A stretch of DNA of 64,000 nt, from positions 1 through 64,000 of the forward strand of contig NZ_JAPPSQ010000013.1 of the NCBI RefSeq assembly GCF_026652115.1, in the 5' to 3' direction. The notes beneath the pieces are model-generated. The model was not told where the DNA came from and did not search any database. It saw only the letters and a program-made list of their open reading frames with translations. Origin of the DNA: Algoriphagus sp. PAP.12 (GTDB lineage Bacteria > Bacteroidota > Bacteroidia > Cytophagales > Cyclobacteriaceae). A program made the translations under genes and the position numbers. Below are positions 1 to 8,494 of the stretch, piece after piece. How positions within the stretch are numbered: the first letter of the stretch is position 1; the number at the start of each line of letters is the position of its first letter.

Positions 1-2448
1 TAGATTCAAAGTAGAAATACTGATATCATATCCCTTGGTCTGAGTAGATGCTGTATTTCCGGAAAAAGTGGTAATCCCTGTTGACGGAGCATAAGGAGAT
101 CTCCCAATCAAGTCCAAACCCTGCTTATTATACACTTCCAAAGTCCCTGAAATCCTGCCTGATTTACTTTCAAAGTCCAATCCAAGATTGGTTATTTTAA
201 TACGCTCCCATCTTAGATTCTCATTGGGAGGATTAATAATCTGCCCATAATTGACATGAGTCAGATTGTTGAAAGTAATTACCTGAGCTGTAGTAAATGC
301 GGTTAAACTGCGGTCAACATTTCCATTATACCCATAGGAAAACCTGAGCTTCATAAAAGGCACTTTCCCCCATTTATAAAACGCCTCCTCACTGAGGGTC
401 CATCCCAAACCGGCTGACCATAAAGGCACGGCTCTCATATTGGAACTGACTCCGAATAAATTGGAAGCGTCTCTTCTTAGACTTGCTGTCAACAAATAGC
501 GCTGTTTCCACTGCAAGGAGCTATTGGCAAATGCTGAAAGAAAACGATCGGTGTACCTACCCATTCCATTGACATCGGGAATATTCAAGGTAGACCGTGG
601 ATTGGAATAGCGGGCGAATTGGGTAAAGTAATCCACCGTCTGGGAACTTGCCAATTCCGGATTGTATCCATAATAACGATTTGAAAAACTTTGGGATCGG
701 AGGGATTTCAACTCCCCTCCTGCCAAAATATCCCATCTCCATTCCTTGAACTCCCTGTTATAATCCAGTTGTAAGCGGGCAGAATGACTGGATCCCTGAA
801 AACTGTTGGTATTCAATATTCCTGCCTTCGGCACAGGGTAGCTTAACTGACCTGTTGAATCAACCTGTGTGTATAGATTGATCATGTTTCGGGTCTCATA
901 GCTTTCCAAAGTGCTGAGATTATTGGTAAAGCTGCTTTTTTCCCAATACTGATATCTGGCAGACAAATTCAGTCCATCCCACAATTTATAGGACGCTCCC
1001 AAATTCAATCTCCAGTCCGAATTCTTTAATTCGCTGACATTCCGACCAAACTCCTCCAATGGCTTATAAGCCCAATCCAACAATCCCATGGATTCAGCTT
1101 CTCTTTTGAAACTCTCCCTTAAATTGGTAGTCACTTCCAAAGGATTTCCAGAGTTATCGGCCAGCCTCGCATAGGGATAAAGAGGAGTTTGTGCGTTCAT
1201 TCTCAAATCCTGAGGATTGAAATTCTGATCCGTTTTATCATTCTTGACTCCATAAAAGCTGAAAGAAAGCCTCAACTTATCTTTCATCATGCGGAAGTCC
1301 TCTTTCATGTTCAGGGTGATTCGATCTCCGGAATTACCAAAAGAACCTTTTTTCAGATGATCATAGCCCAAACTTATTCTGTAAGCATGAAAATCGTTTC
1401 CACCCGAAACCCCGACATTGTATTGCTGGTTGAGCTGGGATTGATAGATATAGCGATTCAGATCATTTCTCAGATCATAATTCCCCAAGGCAGCTATTCT
1501 GGAGTCTGCTTCCTGCTCGGTAATCACTCCATCTCTAGCCAAAATCAGATTTTCAACTACGGGAGTTAAGCCTGGGTTATTAGGTGAATTCTCAGTGGAA
1601 TTGTAATACCCGGAGGCAAATAGCTCACGCTCTACACTAATAAAATCCGAAACTGCCATCTTTGGCTCCCAAAATGCATCCGATGATTCTATCCAGTTGA
1701 CATTCGCAGTGAGATCCACCTGCAAAGGCTGATCTTTCTTCCCTGATTTGGTAGTAATGACAATCACTCCGTTTCCTGCCCTGGCTCCCCAAATGGAGGC
1801 TGCCGAAGCATCCCGAAGCACGGTGATACTTTCCACATCATTGGGATTGATATCTTCCAGACTTCCATCAAATGGAAAATTATCTATGACGATCAATGGT
1901 TGGTTGAATCTCCCAAGGGTACTTCTGCCCCGAATGGAAATAGGGTCTCTTCCCGCATCCCCAGTCTTATTGAAAATCAAGCCAGAGGTCACATCCTCCA
2001 ATCTGTCCAGCAAATTGGTGCTGACCTTTCGTTCCAATAGCTCCTTATTTACCTGCACAAAAGAACCAGCGGCTCTGGACTCTGGAATATTCTGATACCC
2101 TGTAGCCAATACTTCTACTCCACCCAACTGGATATCCATTGCCAACAAATCAATCCTCAAATTTCCCGGATAAGGAAGCAGGAGTTCCAGCTCTTTACTT
2201 TTATACCCTAGGTAAGAAACTATCAATACCTGATTTCCATCCGGAATGGATAACTCAAAATCCCCATTTTCATCAGAAACAGTCCCTTTCACTGTCCCTT
2301 TCAGCAAGACGGATGCTCCCGGAATGGGCTCTTGACTTTGACTGTCCAAAACAGTACCAGATAGCACAGACTGCTGCGCAAACCCTTCTCTAATTCCGAG
2401 AAAAACAAGTCCCAGAACCAAAATGTATACTTTGATCAGATTTCTCAT
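1..2448 (-). CDS. SusC/RagA-type TonB-linked outer membrane receptor (partial, C-terminus beyond left edge)
   Basis: I translated this frame from the ATG at 2448 down to base 1 with no stop; 816 codons are visible. It starts with a signal peptide (MRNLIKVYILVLGLVFLG then FAQQ), followed by a carboxypeptidase-regulatory-like domain (about residues 25-100, SGTVLDSQSQEPIPGASVLL). A TonB plug follows with the SusC signature region (SITVLRDASAASIWGARAGN), then beta-barrel sequence. The family imports oligosaccharides or peptides across the outer membrane with a SusD partner, which would lie beyond the edge. Its ATG overlaps the TGA of the TlpA-like gene (ATGA, 2448-2445), so the two are probably translationally coupled. 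Substrate cannot be told. Confidence 0.93.
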   Translation of the reverse strand, partial: MRNLIKVYILVLGLVFLGIREGFAQQSVLSGTVLDSQSQEPIPGASVLLKGTVKGTVSDENGDFELSIPDGNQVLIVSYLGYKSKELELLLPYPGNLRIDLLAMDIQLGGVEVLATGYQNIPESRAAGSFVQVNKELLERKVSTNLLDRLEDVTSGLIFNKTGDAGRDPISIRGRSTLGRFNQPLIVIDNFPFDGSLEDINPNDVESITVLRDASAASIWGARAGNGVIVITTKSGKKDQPLQVDLTANVNWIESSDAFWEPKMAVSDFISVERELFASGYYNSTENSPNNPGLTPVVENLILARDGVITEQEADSRIAALGNYDLRNDLNRYIYQSQLNQQYNVGVSGGNDFHAYRISLGYDHLKKGSFGNSGDRITLNMKEDFRMMKDKLRLSFSFYGVKNDKTDQNFNPQDLRMNAQTPLYPYARLADNSGNPLEVTTNLRESFKREAESMGLLDWAYKPLEEFGRNVSELKNSDWRLNLGASYKLWDGLNLSARYQYWEKSSFTNNLSTLESYETRNMINLYTQVDSTGQLSYPVPKAGILNTNSFQGSSHSARLQLDYNREFKEWRWDILAGGELKSLRSQSFSNRYYGYNPELASSQTVDYFTQFARYSNPRSTLNIPDVNGMGRYTDRFLSAFANSSLQWKQRYLLTASLRRDASNLFGVSSNMRAVPLWSAGLGWTLSEEAFYKWGKVPFMKLRFSYGYNGNVDRSLTAFTTAQVITFNNLTHVNYGQIINPPNENLRWERIKITNLGLDFESKSGRISGTLEVYNKQGLDLIGRSPYAPSTGITTFSGNTASTQTKGYDISISTLNL

Positions 2449-3974
2449 AGCTCACCATAAATTGTGTTGGACACTTTACTTAAAACCAGTACAGGAATTT
2501 CCTCCTCACTCAATTCCAGAATAAACCCTGCCTTTTCAAAAGCTGCCTTTAGCTGCTCTGGCTTGGAAAAATTCCCTTTGATATCCAAGTCAATGGGATA
2601 ATCAATCCCAGTCAGATCCATCAGAGGATAGTCAGACCTTTGTAGGGAAACCTGATTGAGTTGATAGATCAATCCTATCAATGGGTAATTTTTGATGGAT
2701 GCCTCAAAAGGGCTAAAGCTATAGGAGGCTTGATTAAAGGAAGAAGCTGGATACCTCTTTCCCTCCGGCAATCGAAGGGCCCAGACTTTTCTTTTTCTCA
2801 ACTCCAGTTTGGCCTCAATCCCTGGAAAATAGCGATCCAGATCCTCCTGCATGATCTGGTACTGATTCACTCCTGGAGGAGCTATCAATTCATATCCAAA
2901 AACATGATCGCCTTCTTCTCTCCATGCGATGTAATCCAACCCGGTCTTGGGGCTATCCAGCTCCTCCTCTCCAAAGCCCTCCAAAATCACCCGGTTCATT
3001 CCGATGTAATTGGCAAAATCCCGAGCAGAATAGGCAAATCGGTACAAACTCAACAAAGTCCTGTTGACGGCCAGAATATGGGCTCCATTCTCCCGATCAT
3101 CCATCAATGTCCCAGAAACCTCTGGGATATAGGAGGTCAGTGCCGATTGAAAGCGGATATTCTTGGAAGGAATCTGCTGGTTCCCACTGATGAGATTTTC
3201 ATCTAAGGAAAATGGAATCCGCTTATCCTTCTTTAATCTAAAGGAAGCAGAACCAGTCCGAACCAGACGCTCCAGATTCTCCTCTGTCAAATCCTCCTTT
3301 CCCGTCACAGCGATAATCTTTCCCGCTCGGTCCAAAATCACCAGATGGGGTAAGGTGATATGGGGAAAGAGCTTAGCCAGTCTTCTTTCATCCACCACCA
3401 GAGGCAGTGAAAGAGCAGCCATACTTGGATAGGCATCCAACTTTGCGTGGACTTTCTGGCCAGACTCATAGGTCACTGGTATAAACTGGATATCTGATTT
3501 AAATTTCTCCTGCAATTCATCCACCTTATACAAAGAGCCAGAAGAAGCCGAGCACCAGGTAGCCCAGAACTCCAATACCACATATTTGCCCCGATAATCC
3601 TCCAATCTCAGCTGATCCGAATCAAATTGTAGCACCTTGTCAAATTCCCCAAAAGGCAAATAATCTCCGATCCCAAGGGTATCGGAAAAAATGGAAGTAC
3701 TCTCCCACTTTTCCGAATTCCCAGCGGGTGAGGCAACTTTGCCAAACACATCATTTATACTCCCTAACAGAATTGAAAGGATAAAACAGATATACAAGAC
3801 TTTGTATTGCGAGGTAGGAAAGACATAGTCTTGAGAAATAAATCGACTTCGTCGATGAATTATGTCAGCCAGAGGCTGACGAGAAAGGGAAACTAATCTC
3901 GATAAGGTCAAACTGCTTCTATTGAGAAAAGGACAGACCTTTCCCAGGAAGCATAGAAGTATTAATTTTTTCAT
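2445..3974 (-). CDS. TlpA/thioredoxin-fold periplasmic protein with DUF3738-like C-terminus
   Basis: 509 aa. Residues about 110-245 are a TlpA/redoxin domain (VVLEFWATWC), but the active-site pair reads C141-S-A-S144, so the resolving cysteine is missing. The C-terminal part (about 300-505, ending in a region around YPLMDLTGIDYP) resembles the TIGR03435/DUF3738 module that follows TlpA domains in some Bacteroidota proteins; this is recognised from memory. The N-terminus is odd: MKKLILLCFLG looks like the start of a signal peptide, then about 45 residues come from a hairpin repeat (3842-3880) before a second hydrophobic stretch (YICFILSILLG, about 61-71). A TTG at 3797 could be an alternative start. 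It is upstream of and coupled to the SusC-type gene. Confidence 0.82.
   Translation of the reverse strand: MKKLILLCFLGKVCPFLNRSSLTLSRLVSLSRQPLADIIHRRSRFISQDYVFPTSQYKVLYICFILSILLGSINDVFGKVASPAGNSEKWESTSIFSDTLGIGDYLPFGEFDKVLQFDSDQLRLEDYRGKYVVLEFWATWCSASSGSLYKVDELQEKFKSDIQFIPVTYESGQKVHAKLDAYPSMAALSLPLVVDERRLAKLFPHITLPHLVILDRAGKIIAVTGKEDLTEENLERLVRTGSASFRLKKDKRIPFSLDENLISGNQQIPSKNIRFQSALTSYIPEVSGTLMDDRENGAHILAVNRTLLSLYRFAYSARDFANYIGMNRVILEGFGEEELDSPKTGLDYIAWREEGDHVFGYELIAPPGVNQYQIMQEDLDRYFPGIEAKLELRKRKVWALRLPEGKRYPASSFNQASYSFSPFEASIKNYPLIGLIYQLNQVSLQRSDYPLMDLTGIDYPIDLDIKGNFSKPEQLKAAFEKAGFILELSEEEIPVLVLSKVSNTIYGEL
3842..3880. repeat. Double-hairpin REP-like element inside the TlpA-like signal region
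   Basis: Two perfect hairpins lie in tandem: ATCGAC-TTC-GTCGAT (3842-3856) and GTCAGCC-AGA-GGCTGAC (3864-3880). They fall within the 5' end of the TlpA-like gene and keep its frame. Short stems with TTC or AGA triloops recur in the intergenic repeats of this window, so this is probably an inserted repeat element. Confidence 0.7.
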
Positions 3975-4192
3975 GCTTTGAAATGATTTGAAGATTCCTT
4001 GATTTTGAATTGTCTTGTGGAGAAATATTTCCCTGCAGTCCTGAAATAGGCAGGCTCGAAATCTCTTGACAATATTCTCCCTTTGGCTACAATTCAGCGT
4101 TATAGCCAGACAATGTGGACAAGTAATCCATGATTAAGAAATAGATAAAATCGGCAATGGATTCAGGTCGACTCTAGACCAATATTGCCTCC

Positions 4193-4246
4193 CCCTGATT
4201 AGGTAGGATAGCCCCGAGATGCATGCAGATTCGGGGGCAATCAGGG
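4193..4246. other. Nested stem-loop (possible structured RNA or terminator-like element)
   Basis: An outer stem CCCTGATT (4193-4200) pairs with AATCAGGG (4239-4246). An inner GC-rich stem GCCCCGA (4211-4217) pairs with TCGGGGGC (4231-4238), around a loop containing the palindrome TGCATGCA. No T-run follows on either strand, so it is not a classical terminator. It lies just 3' of the small ORF pair at 4262-4636, in the 287-base gap before the TlpA/SusC operon. Nothing else was recognised in that gap apart from a weak GGCTA/TAGCC inverted repeat near 4084-4106. Confidence 0.45.
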
Positions 4247-4261
4247 TAAAAGTTTTAAGCC

Positions 4262-4423
4262 TTATTCAGGCTGCTTAGGTTTGACAGCATAGAGAAGATC
4301 CACAGCTATGATCTCCAATTCTTTTCCCTGTTTTTTAAAAGGGCACAAAATACATTCGCTATATCCATCCAGATCTTGAAGAGGAAGTCTTAAAAAAGAA
4401 GATGATAGAAAAGCTTGAATCAT
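4262..4423 (-). CDS. Small hypothetical protein (53 aa) with a Cys pair
   Basis: I translated this short frame: it starts MIQAFLSSSFLRLPLQDLDG and ends VKPKQPE, with a CILC motif near the middle. Its ATG lies three bases after the TAG of the 69-aa ORF (4427-4636), as expected for a two-gene operon. I recognise no family. It could be chance, but the tight spacing and same strand favour a real gene. The CxxC-like pair might bind a metal; that is speculation. Confidence 0.35.
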   Translation of the reverse strand: MIQAFLSSSFLRLPLQDLDGYSECILCPFKKQGKELEIIAVDLLYAVKPKQPE

Positions 4424-4426
4424 GGC

Positions 4427-4636
4427 CTATGTTGATTTTGAAAAGTACTCCAACAGCCTATAGATATGTTTGATATCCTCCCGCTGTACCTTCCGATGAA
4501 TATCGGAACTGCATTCCTCCAATTTGACGAGGTCGAGAATCTTCAAAAGAGAATCCCTAAAAAGACCTGCCTCTGCCCCTGGAATCTGAATTATTCCATC
4601 CAATTCCTTTGTATGACCTTTGTTTCTATCGATCAT
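4427..4636 (-). CDS. Small hypothetical protein (69 aa)
   Basis: 69 aa, starting MIDRNKGHTKELDGIIQIPG; charged and mostly helical in appearance, with no signal peptide or membrane segment. No family recognised. It is divergent from the XRE-type regulator gene at 4750 across a 113-base AT-rich spacer and is followed at once by the 53-aa ORF. A regulator divergent from small genes resembles toxin-antitoxin or small-peptide loci, but no toxin or antitoxin family motif is visible. Confidence 0.45.
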   Translation of the reverse strand: MIDRNKGHTKELDGIIQIPGAEAGLFRDSLLKILDLVKLEECSSDIHRKVQREDIKHIYRLLEYFSKST

Positions 4637-4749
4637 ATAATAAGTATTTCTGTAAATATGTAAAGATTTTCTTAATAATAAAAACTATTTATTAAGAATT
4701 TCTTCATCTTTTTAAAGATTGTATATATTAGAGCATAGAAAAACTTAAA

Positions 4750-4956
4750 ATGACAAGATTAGGAGAGGTATTTCAAAAGAAATCAATAAATAAAGCAGAA
4801 GTAGCCAGGAAATCAGGTTTAAGTTCTCCAAGAATAAGCGAGCTAACTTTAAACCCTAAAACAAAACTCACAGCTGCAGAACTCTATTTAATTGCCAAAG
4901 CGATAGATGAGGATCCTTGCAAGTTGCTGGACTATGTCTGTCAGGATTTAAAATAA
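4750..4956 (+). CDS. Small XRE/Cro-type helix-turn-helix regulator
   Basis: 68 aa, nearly all one Cro/C1-type HTH domain: the recognition region reads NKAEVARKSGLSSPRISEL (about residues 14-32), followed by the typical AAELYLIAKAIDEDPCKLL helix. No effector domain is attached. It starts at ATG 4750, 113 bases from the start of the divergent small ORFs, so it could control them and itself. A clear terminator follows its TAA directly. Confidence 0.85.
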   Translation: MTRLGEVFQKKSINKAEVARKSGLSSPRISELTLNPKTKLTAAELYLIAKAIDEDPCKLLDYVCQDLK

Positions 4957-4960
4957 AAAA

Positions 4961-4989
4961 CCTCAAAACGCATTGTTTTGAGGCTTCTT
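4961..4989. terminator. Bidirectional rho-independent terminator after the XRE gene
   Basis: Stem CCTCAAAAC (4961-4969) and GTTTTGAGG (4975-4983) with a 5-base loop, followed by CTTCTTT on the plus strand; the minus strand also has a T-rich run. It separates the XRE gene from the convergent deacetylase gene. Confidence 0.8.
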
Positions 4990-5013
4990 TAAAAACTGAA
5001 GATAAATCTAATT

Positions 5014-5997
5014 CTAAGCCATTTGAATTGATTGCTTAAAGACTTCTCCTATTCCCGCCATATTTAAAGATTGCATATCAAAATTATCCTGAAGCCTTTT
5101 AAAATGAGATAGCAATTCCCTCAACTCCTTCATAGACTCTTGGGGAGCATTGGCAAAATTATGAGGATGCCACCAGAGATGATAAACCTCTCCTTTTTTT
5201 GCAGCATTTTCCATTTCGGATTTTACTCGATTCAGTCTGACTTGGTTCATCATCAAATTCTCCTTTTTAAAAGGCCTTAGAATCCTAGAAGCAGGAATTA
5301 CCAATGGCTCGTTTGGATAAGGCTTTATTTCGGAAATAGGATAAGATGATCTAGAACCCACTTCAAAAAAGCAATCTGCAGATCGGAATACTTTCTTCCC
5401 AATGCTTTCATGCTGTGTTTCCTGCCAAAACCAATTTTTAGGATTCCCTCTGACAAACTCATAGCCTTCCTCTAAGCAAATAGGTAGATACAGCTCATTG
5501 ATATGGTTCCTAGGGAAAACCAGTGACTTTAAAGTAACGCCAAATTTATCTTGTGCAATTCTCTGAGTTGCCTTTAAGTCCATGCGGAACTGTTCAGGGC
5601 TTTGCCCCCGCATCAAGGTATAATAATGGGCATAGGTATGAGAGCCTAATTCCTGATCGGGGGTTTCAATAATTTGCTTAATCAATTCAGGAGCAAAATG
5701 AACTTCTGGTTTGATTCCATTGACTTTCACCCATTCGTAAGCCGACAGTTCTTTCACTCTATAGCTTGGAAGGTATTCCGGCGAGTATGCCTTCCACTCC
5801 TCTTCATTATCCGCGAATAACATTCCAACTGTTGCCCAGGTAACCTGAATGTTATTTTCTGCAAAAAGATCCAACATCCTAGGTACCAAATCTCTGGTAT
5901 TTGCAAAATACTGAGGTTTATAAGTAGTCCCTACTTTATCAAAAATCCCCCAAAGGAGTTCGAAGTCTAGAGAAATGGAGAGGGTACTGGAATTCAT
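5014..5997 (-). CDS. Polysaccharide deacetylase family (NodB-like) protein
   Basis: 327 aa. A NodB-homology fold is indicated by the first metal motif (SLDFELLWGIFD, residues about 9-20), the second motif GSHTYAHY (about residues 117-124) with the HxxxH pattern, and a later PRNH. No signal peptide, so it is probably cytoplasmic or acts at the inner membrane. The family hydrolyses N-acetyl or other acyl groups from sugars, and such genes are common beside exopolysaccharide clusters. It sits at the downstream end of the glycan region, on the same strand but separated from it by other genes. Substrate unknown. Confidence 0.85.
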   Translation of the reverse strand: MNSSTLSISLDFELLWGIFDKVGTTYKPQYFANTRDLVPRMLDLFAENNIQVTWATVGMLFADNEEEWKAYSPEYLPSYRVKELSAYEWVKVNGIKPEVHFAPELIKQIIETPDQELGSHTYAHYYTLMRGQSPEQFRMDLKATQRIAQDKFGVTLKSLVFPRNHINELYLPICLEEGYEFVRGNPKNWFWQETQHESIGKKVFRSADCFFEVGSRSSYPISEIKPYPNEPLVIPASRILRPFKKENLMMNQVRLNRVKSEMENAAKKGEVYHLWWHPHNFANAPQESMKELRELLSHFKRLQDNFDMQSLNMAGIGEVFKQSIQMA

Positions 5998-6045
5998 TGA
6001 AACAAGTTAAAGGATTGGATGAATTTATTCAAAAAGGAGAAGGGT

Positions 6046-6100
6046 TGTAATTGTTGTTATGGTTAAAAGGGTTGTTATGGTTGTTATTGTTGGGAGAGTT
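6046..6100 (+). repeat. TTGT-rich intergenic repeat
   Basis: Several near copies of GTTGTTATGGTTGT occur in the 177-base gap between the deacetylase and S23-type genes. They belong to the TTGT-rich family seen elsewhere in this window, here without the central hairpin. Confidence 0.55.
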
Positions 6101-6174
6101 AATAGAGGGATTTGGGATTAGGGAAATGGAATTAGAAGTCAAGAAAGATTTTTGTGATTTAGGTTAAATTGTTC

Positions 6175-6555
6175 TCAAATTTTTGATGAGGGTCTATTTT
6201 GTTCGGTGAGATACCTGATATAACCATTCAGGATTTTAAGTGAAATAATGCAATCATTTTGAATGGATGAATACAATTCATCTTCAATATAATGACAATC
6301 TTTTGCCTCAATTAAATGGTCAAGAATTTCTCCTAATGAGCCTCTTGAATTATAAAAAAACTTTCTGCTATCCAAAAAATGAAATCTTCCCCAACCTTCG
6401 GCAATATTTGCTGTTGCAGACCTAGCTGCCCTTAGTAATTGAGCCTTAAGGTCATACTTCTCGGAATCAGGGATTCTCGAAAGAATTTCAATTCGAATCC
6501 TATTTTTAAGAGAATACGCACTTTGCCAACATTTTAAATCTTCAAAAGTATCCAT
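6175..6555 (-). CDS. Four-helix-bundle protein (S23 / 23S rRNA intervening-sequence type)
   Basis: 126 aa, full family length. The N-terminal FEDLKCWQSAYSLKNRIR region and the conserved helix ATANIAEGWGRF (about residues 48-59) identify the four-helix-bundle family first described from 23S rRNA intervening sequences. Here it is a free-standing gene, as is common in Bacteroidota. Its biochemical role is not established. A second, broken copy of a related subgroup lies at 56591-56948. It is bordered by TTGT-rich repeats on both sides. Confidence 0.88.
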   Translation of the reverse strand: MDTFEDLKCWQSAYSLKNRIRIEILSRIPDSEKYDLKAQLLRAARSATANIAEGWGRFHFLDSRKFFYNSRGSLGEILDHLIEAKDCHYIEDELYSSIQNDCIISLKILNGYIRYLTEQNRPSSKI

Positions 6556-6872
6556 AAAAAGTATGCTTGATCTTCTTCAAAATAATTAAACTCAACCAAA
6601 ACTAAAAAAACAATCAAACTTTTACTCCGATTCAATCCCCGAATCCCTTTTCCCAAATCCCTTTTTAACCATCACAACGCCGAAGGCATTACAACGCGAA
6701 GCGGAAAACGCCAAAATCTTACAACTATTACATAAATTCCTTCATCAAGAGGTCAATGAGAATATGCCCTCCTAATCCTTATTGTTTGCTATCTGACAAA
6801 CCTAAGGTGACTATCGGGATCCCAATTCCCTTTTCCCTAAATGCAACAACAAAGTGAACAACCGCGTATCGC
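6556..6872. repeat. Intergenic region with inverted-orientation TTGT/hairpin repeat
   Basis: 317 bases without a gene. 6669-6735 holds a reverse-oriented copy of the TTGT repeat with two hairpins, GCC-GAA-GGC (6679-6687) and CGC-GAA-GCG (6695-6703). I see no other feature; the heptad-like phrase CCCGAATCCC occurs near 6640. Confidence 0.55.
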
Positions 6873-8093
6873 CTAGCCCCCAACCAACTCTGCCTCTTCC
6901 CTATTCCTTCTTTCTTCCTCTACTATTCTATTAAATATTTCTGCTCGTTTTTTGATTCGATTTCTCTTCTCCCAATCCATAAAGGCCACAATTACAAAGA
7001 GCATAAAATACATAATTTGGGACTTTTGACGGATAATGATACCCAAATTAGACATCACAAAAGTCATGGAAATGGAAATAGAAATAAATACCACGGCAGA
7101 CATCTTCACCATGGCAGGAGCTAATCTAATATATTCCAAAAAACTCTTTTTAAAAATCTTGCTAAACATATAAATATAGAGCGCATTCTCCATAGAAACC
7201 ACCAAACCCAAAGCATTTGGGGAATCCACAAATAAGGGTCTAAACCAAAATGTGAACAGTTTAAATGGCAATGGGTAAGAGGACATATCTACAGCTGAAC
7301 CTGCTGATTGCAATCTTTGGGAATTTAAAGCTGATTCCTCTTCAAAACTTTGAAGCACATTATTAGGATCATATCCTAAAAAAGTCAATAGATCCTCATA
7401 AACAAAAATACTCATTGCAATACCTGCTAAAGCAGCTAAGTATTTCTGATATACTGGGACTTTTTCCCTACCTAGGATAAAGCCTACACCCATTCCTATC
7501 AATACCGCAAACAAAATATGAGGGCGTATCATATAGCAAATAAATCCTCCTAAAACCATATGGATGATCCTTTTACCTGGCCAAGACAATCCATAAGTCA
7601 AAAGGGCCAGTCCTGCAAAAATATAGGCTCCCTTCCCTAAGGAAGCTGTCCAAAAATGCATATTGGGCAAAAACATAAAAATGGTAATGGCGTCCCAACC
7701 TTCGAATTTGGGATTAAAGCGAAGGTTTTCCTTCATAAAACAATAAAAATAGACAAAGCCCCAAAACCCCACCCAAGTGGAGAAGAACATCATCATATCA
7801 TAATTAAAACCCAACCATTTGGCAAATGGATAGTTGATCCATTCAATAAATAAGGTCCCCGGTTCAAAGGCTTCAAACCAGCTTTTATAGTGTAAATAGC
7901 TTCTATAATAAACTACTGAATCAGACCTATTAACCTGAGCATAAGCCCAATAGACCAAACCAAAAAACATATGGAACCAATACATCTGGTTCAATAATCC
8001 AGCTTTCAACCATTTATGTTCTTTTTGAAGGTTATTCAAAATAGGTTGAGAGAGAAAAAACAGAAACATTATGAGGAGTACGGCTCCTAGCAA
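6873..8093 (-). CDS. Polytopic membrane protein, Wzy/EpsG-like (putative polysaccharide polymerase)
   Basis: 406 aa with about 10 hydrophobic segments spread along the protein, and a charged C-terminal tail rich in Arg and Glu (from about residue 375). An early periplasmic-loop motif RSDSVVYYRSYLHYKSW and the layout resemble EpsG/Wzy-type oligosaccharide polymerases or ligases of polysaccharide clusters, but there is no diagnostic motif. The start at 8093 is a TTG; an ATG eight codons later (8069) is a good alternative. It lies at the downstream edge of the glycan cluster, separated from the main operon by the plus-strand GT gene. Function is inferred from context. Confidence 0.55.
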   Translation of the reverse strand: MLGAVLLIMFLFFLSQPILNNLQKEHKWLKAGLLNQMYWFHMFFGLVYWAYAQVNRSDSVVYYRSYLHYKSWFEAFEPGTLFIEWINYPFAKWLGFNYDMMMFFSTWVGFWGFVYFYCFMKENLRFNPKFEGWDAITIFMFLPNMHFWTASLGKGAYIFAGLALLTYGLSWPGKRIIHMVLGGFICYMIRPHILFAVLIGMGVGFILGREKVPVYQKYLAALAGIAMSIFVYEDLLTFLGYDPNNVLQSFEEESALNSQRLQSAGSAVDMSSYPLPFKLFTFWFRPLFVDSPNALGLVVSMENALYIYMFSKIFKKSFLEYIRLAPAMVKMSAVVFISISISMTFVMSNLGIIIRQKSQIMYFMLFVIVAFMDWEKRNRIKKRAEIFNRIVEEERRNREEAELVGG

Positions 8094-8494
8094 GTCTTTA
8101 GAATTTTGGTTGATTTAAAGATAAAGGAAAATGGGGAAAAGGGAGTCAGGGGTTTGGGAAAAGAGAGAAGTGGTTGGAGGTTGGGAAGTTGGAGGTTGGA
8201 AGGGTTGTAAGCTGCGCGTTGTTATGGTTATGAGCCTTCGGCGTTGGAAATGTTATATACTTCGCGTTGTTATGGTTGTATGCTGCGCGTTGTGGTTGTT
8301 GAGTGCTAAGTGATTAGAGAGCTGGAAATGGGGATTAGGGAGCGATAATCCCGGCTCTCTAATTCCTATCCCCCAGTCCCACCTTTTAAATCCTCATTTC
8401 TCAAAAAGCTAAATCCAAATTTCTGCATACTCAATAGTTTCCTTCCTTAAAATTTCCCCATTTTTACATCAGAATTCTAAGAGTCAATTGAGGT
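8094..8494. repeat. Repeat-filled spacer (heptad runs plus TTGT/hairpin copies)
   Basis: 401 bases without a gene. 8150-8200 has heptanucleotide-phased GTTGGAG/GTTGGGA/AGTTGGA units. 8200-8310 has three linked TTGT units, one with the GCC-TTC-GGC hairpin (8234-8242) and two with CTGCGCG or CTTCGCG cores. The promoter of the plus-strand GT gene must lie in 8310-8494; I see no clear -33/-7 pair. Confidence 0.6.

Noticed and set aside
1189..2393. Plus-strand ORFs opposite the SusC-type gene
   Set aside because: They are shadows: the minus strand reads as a continuous SusC protein with signal peptide and plug motifs.
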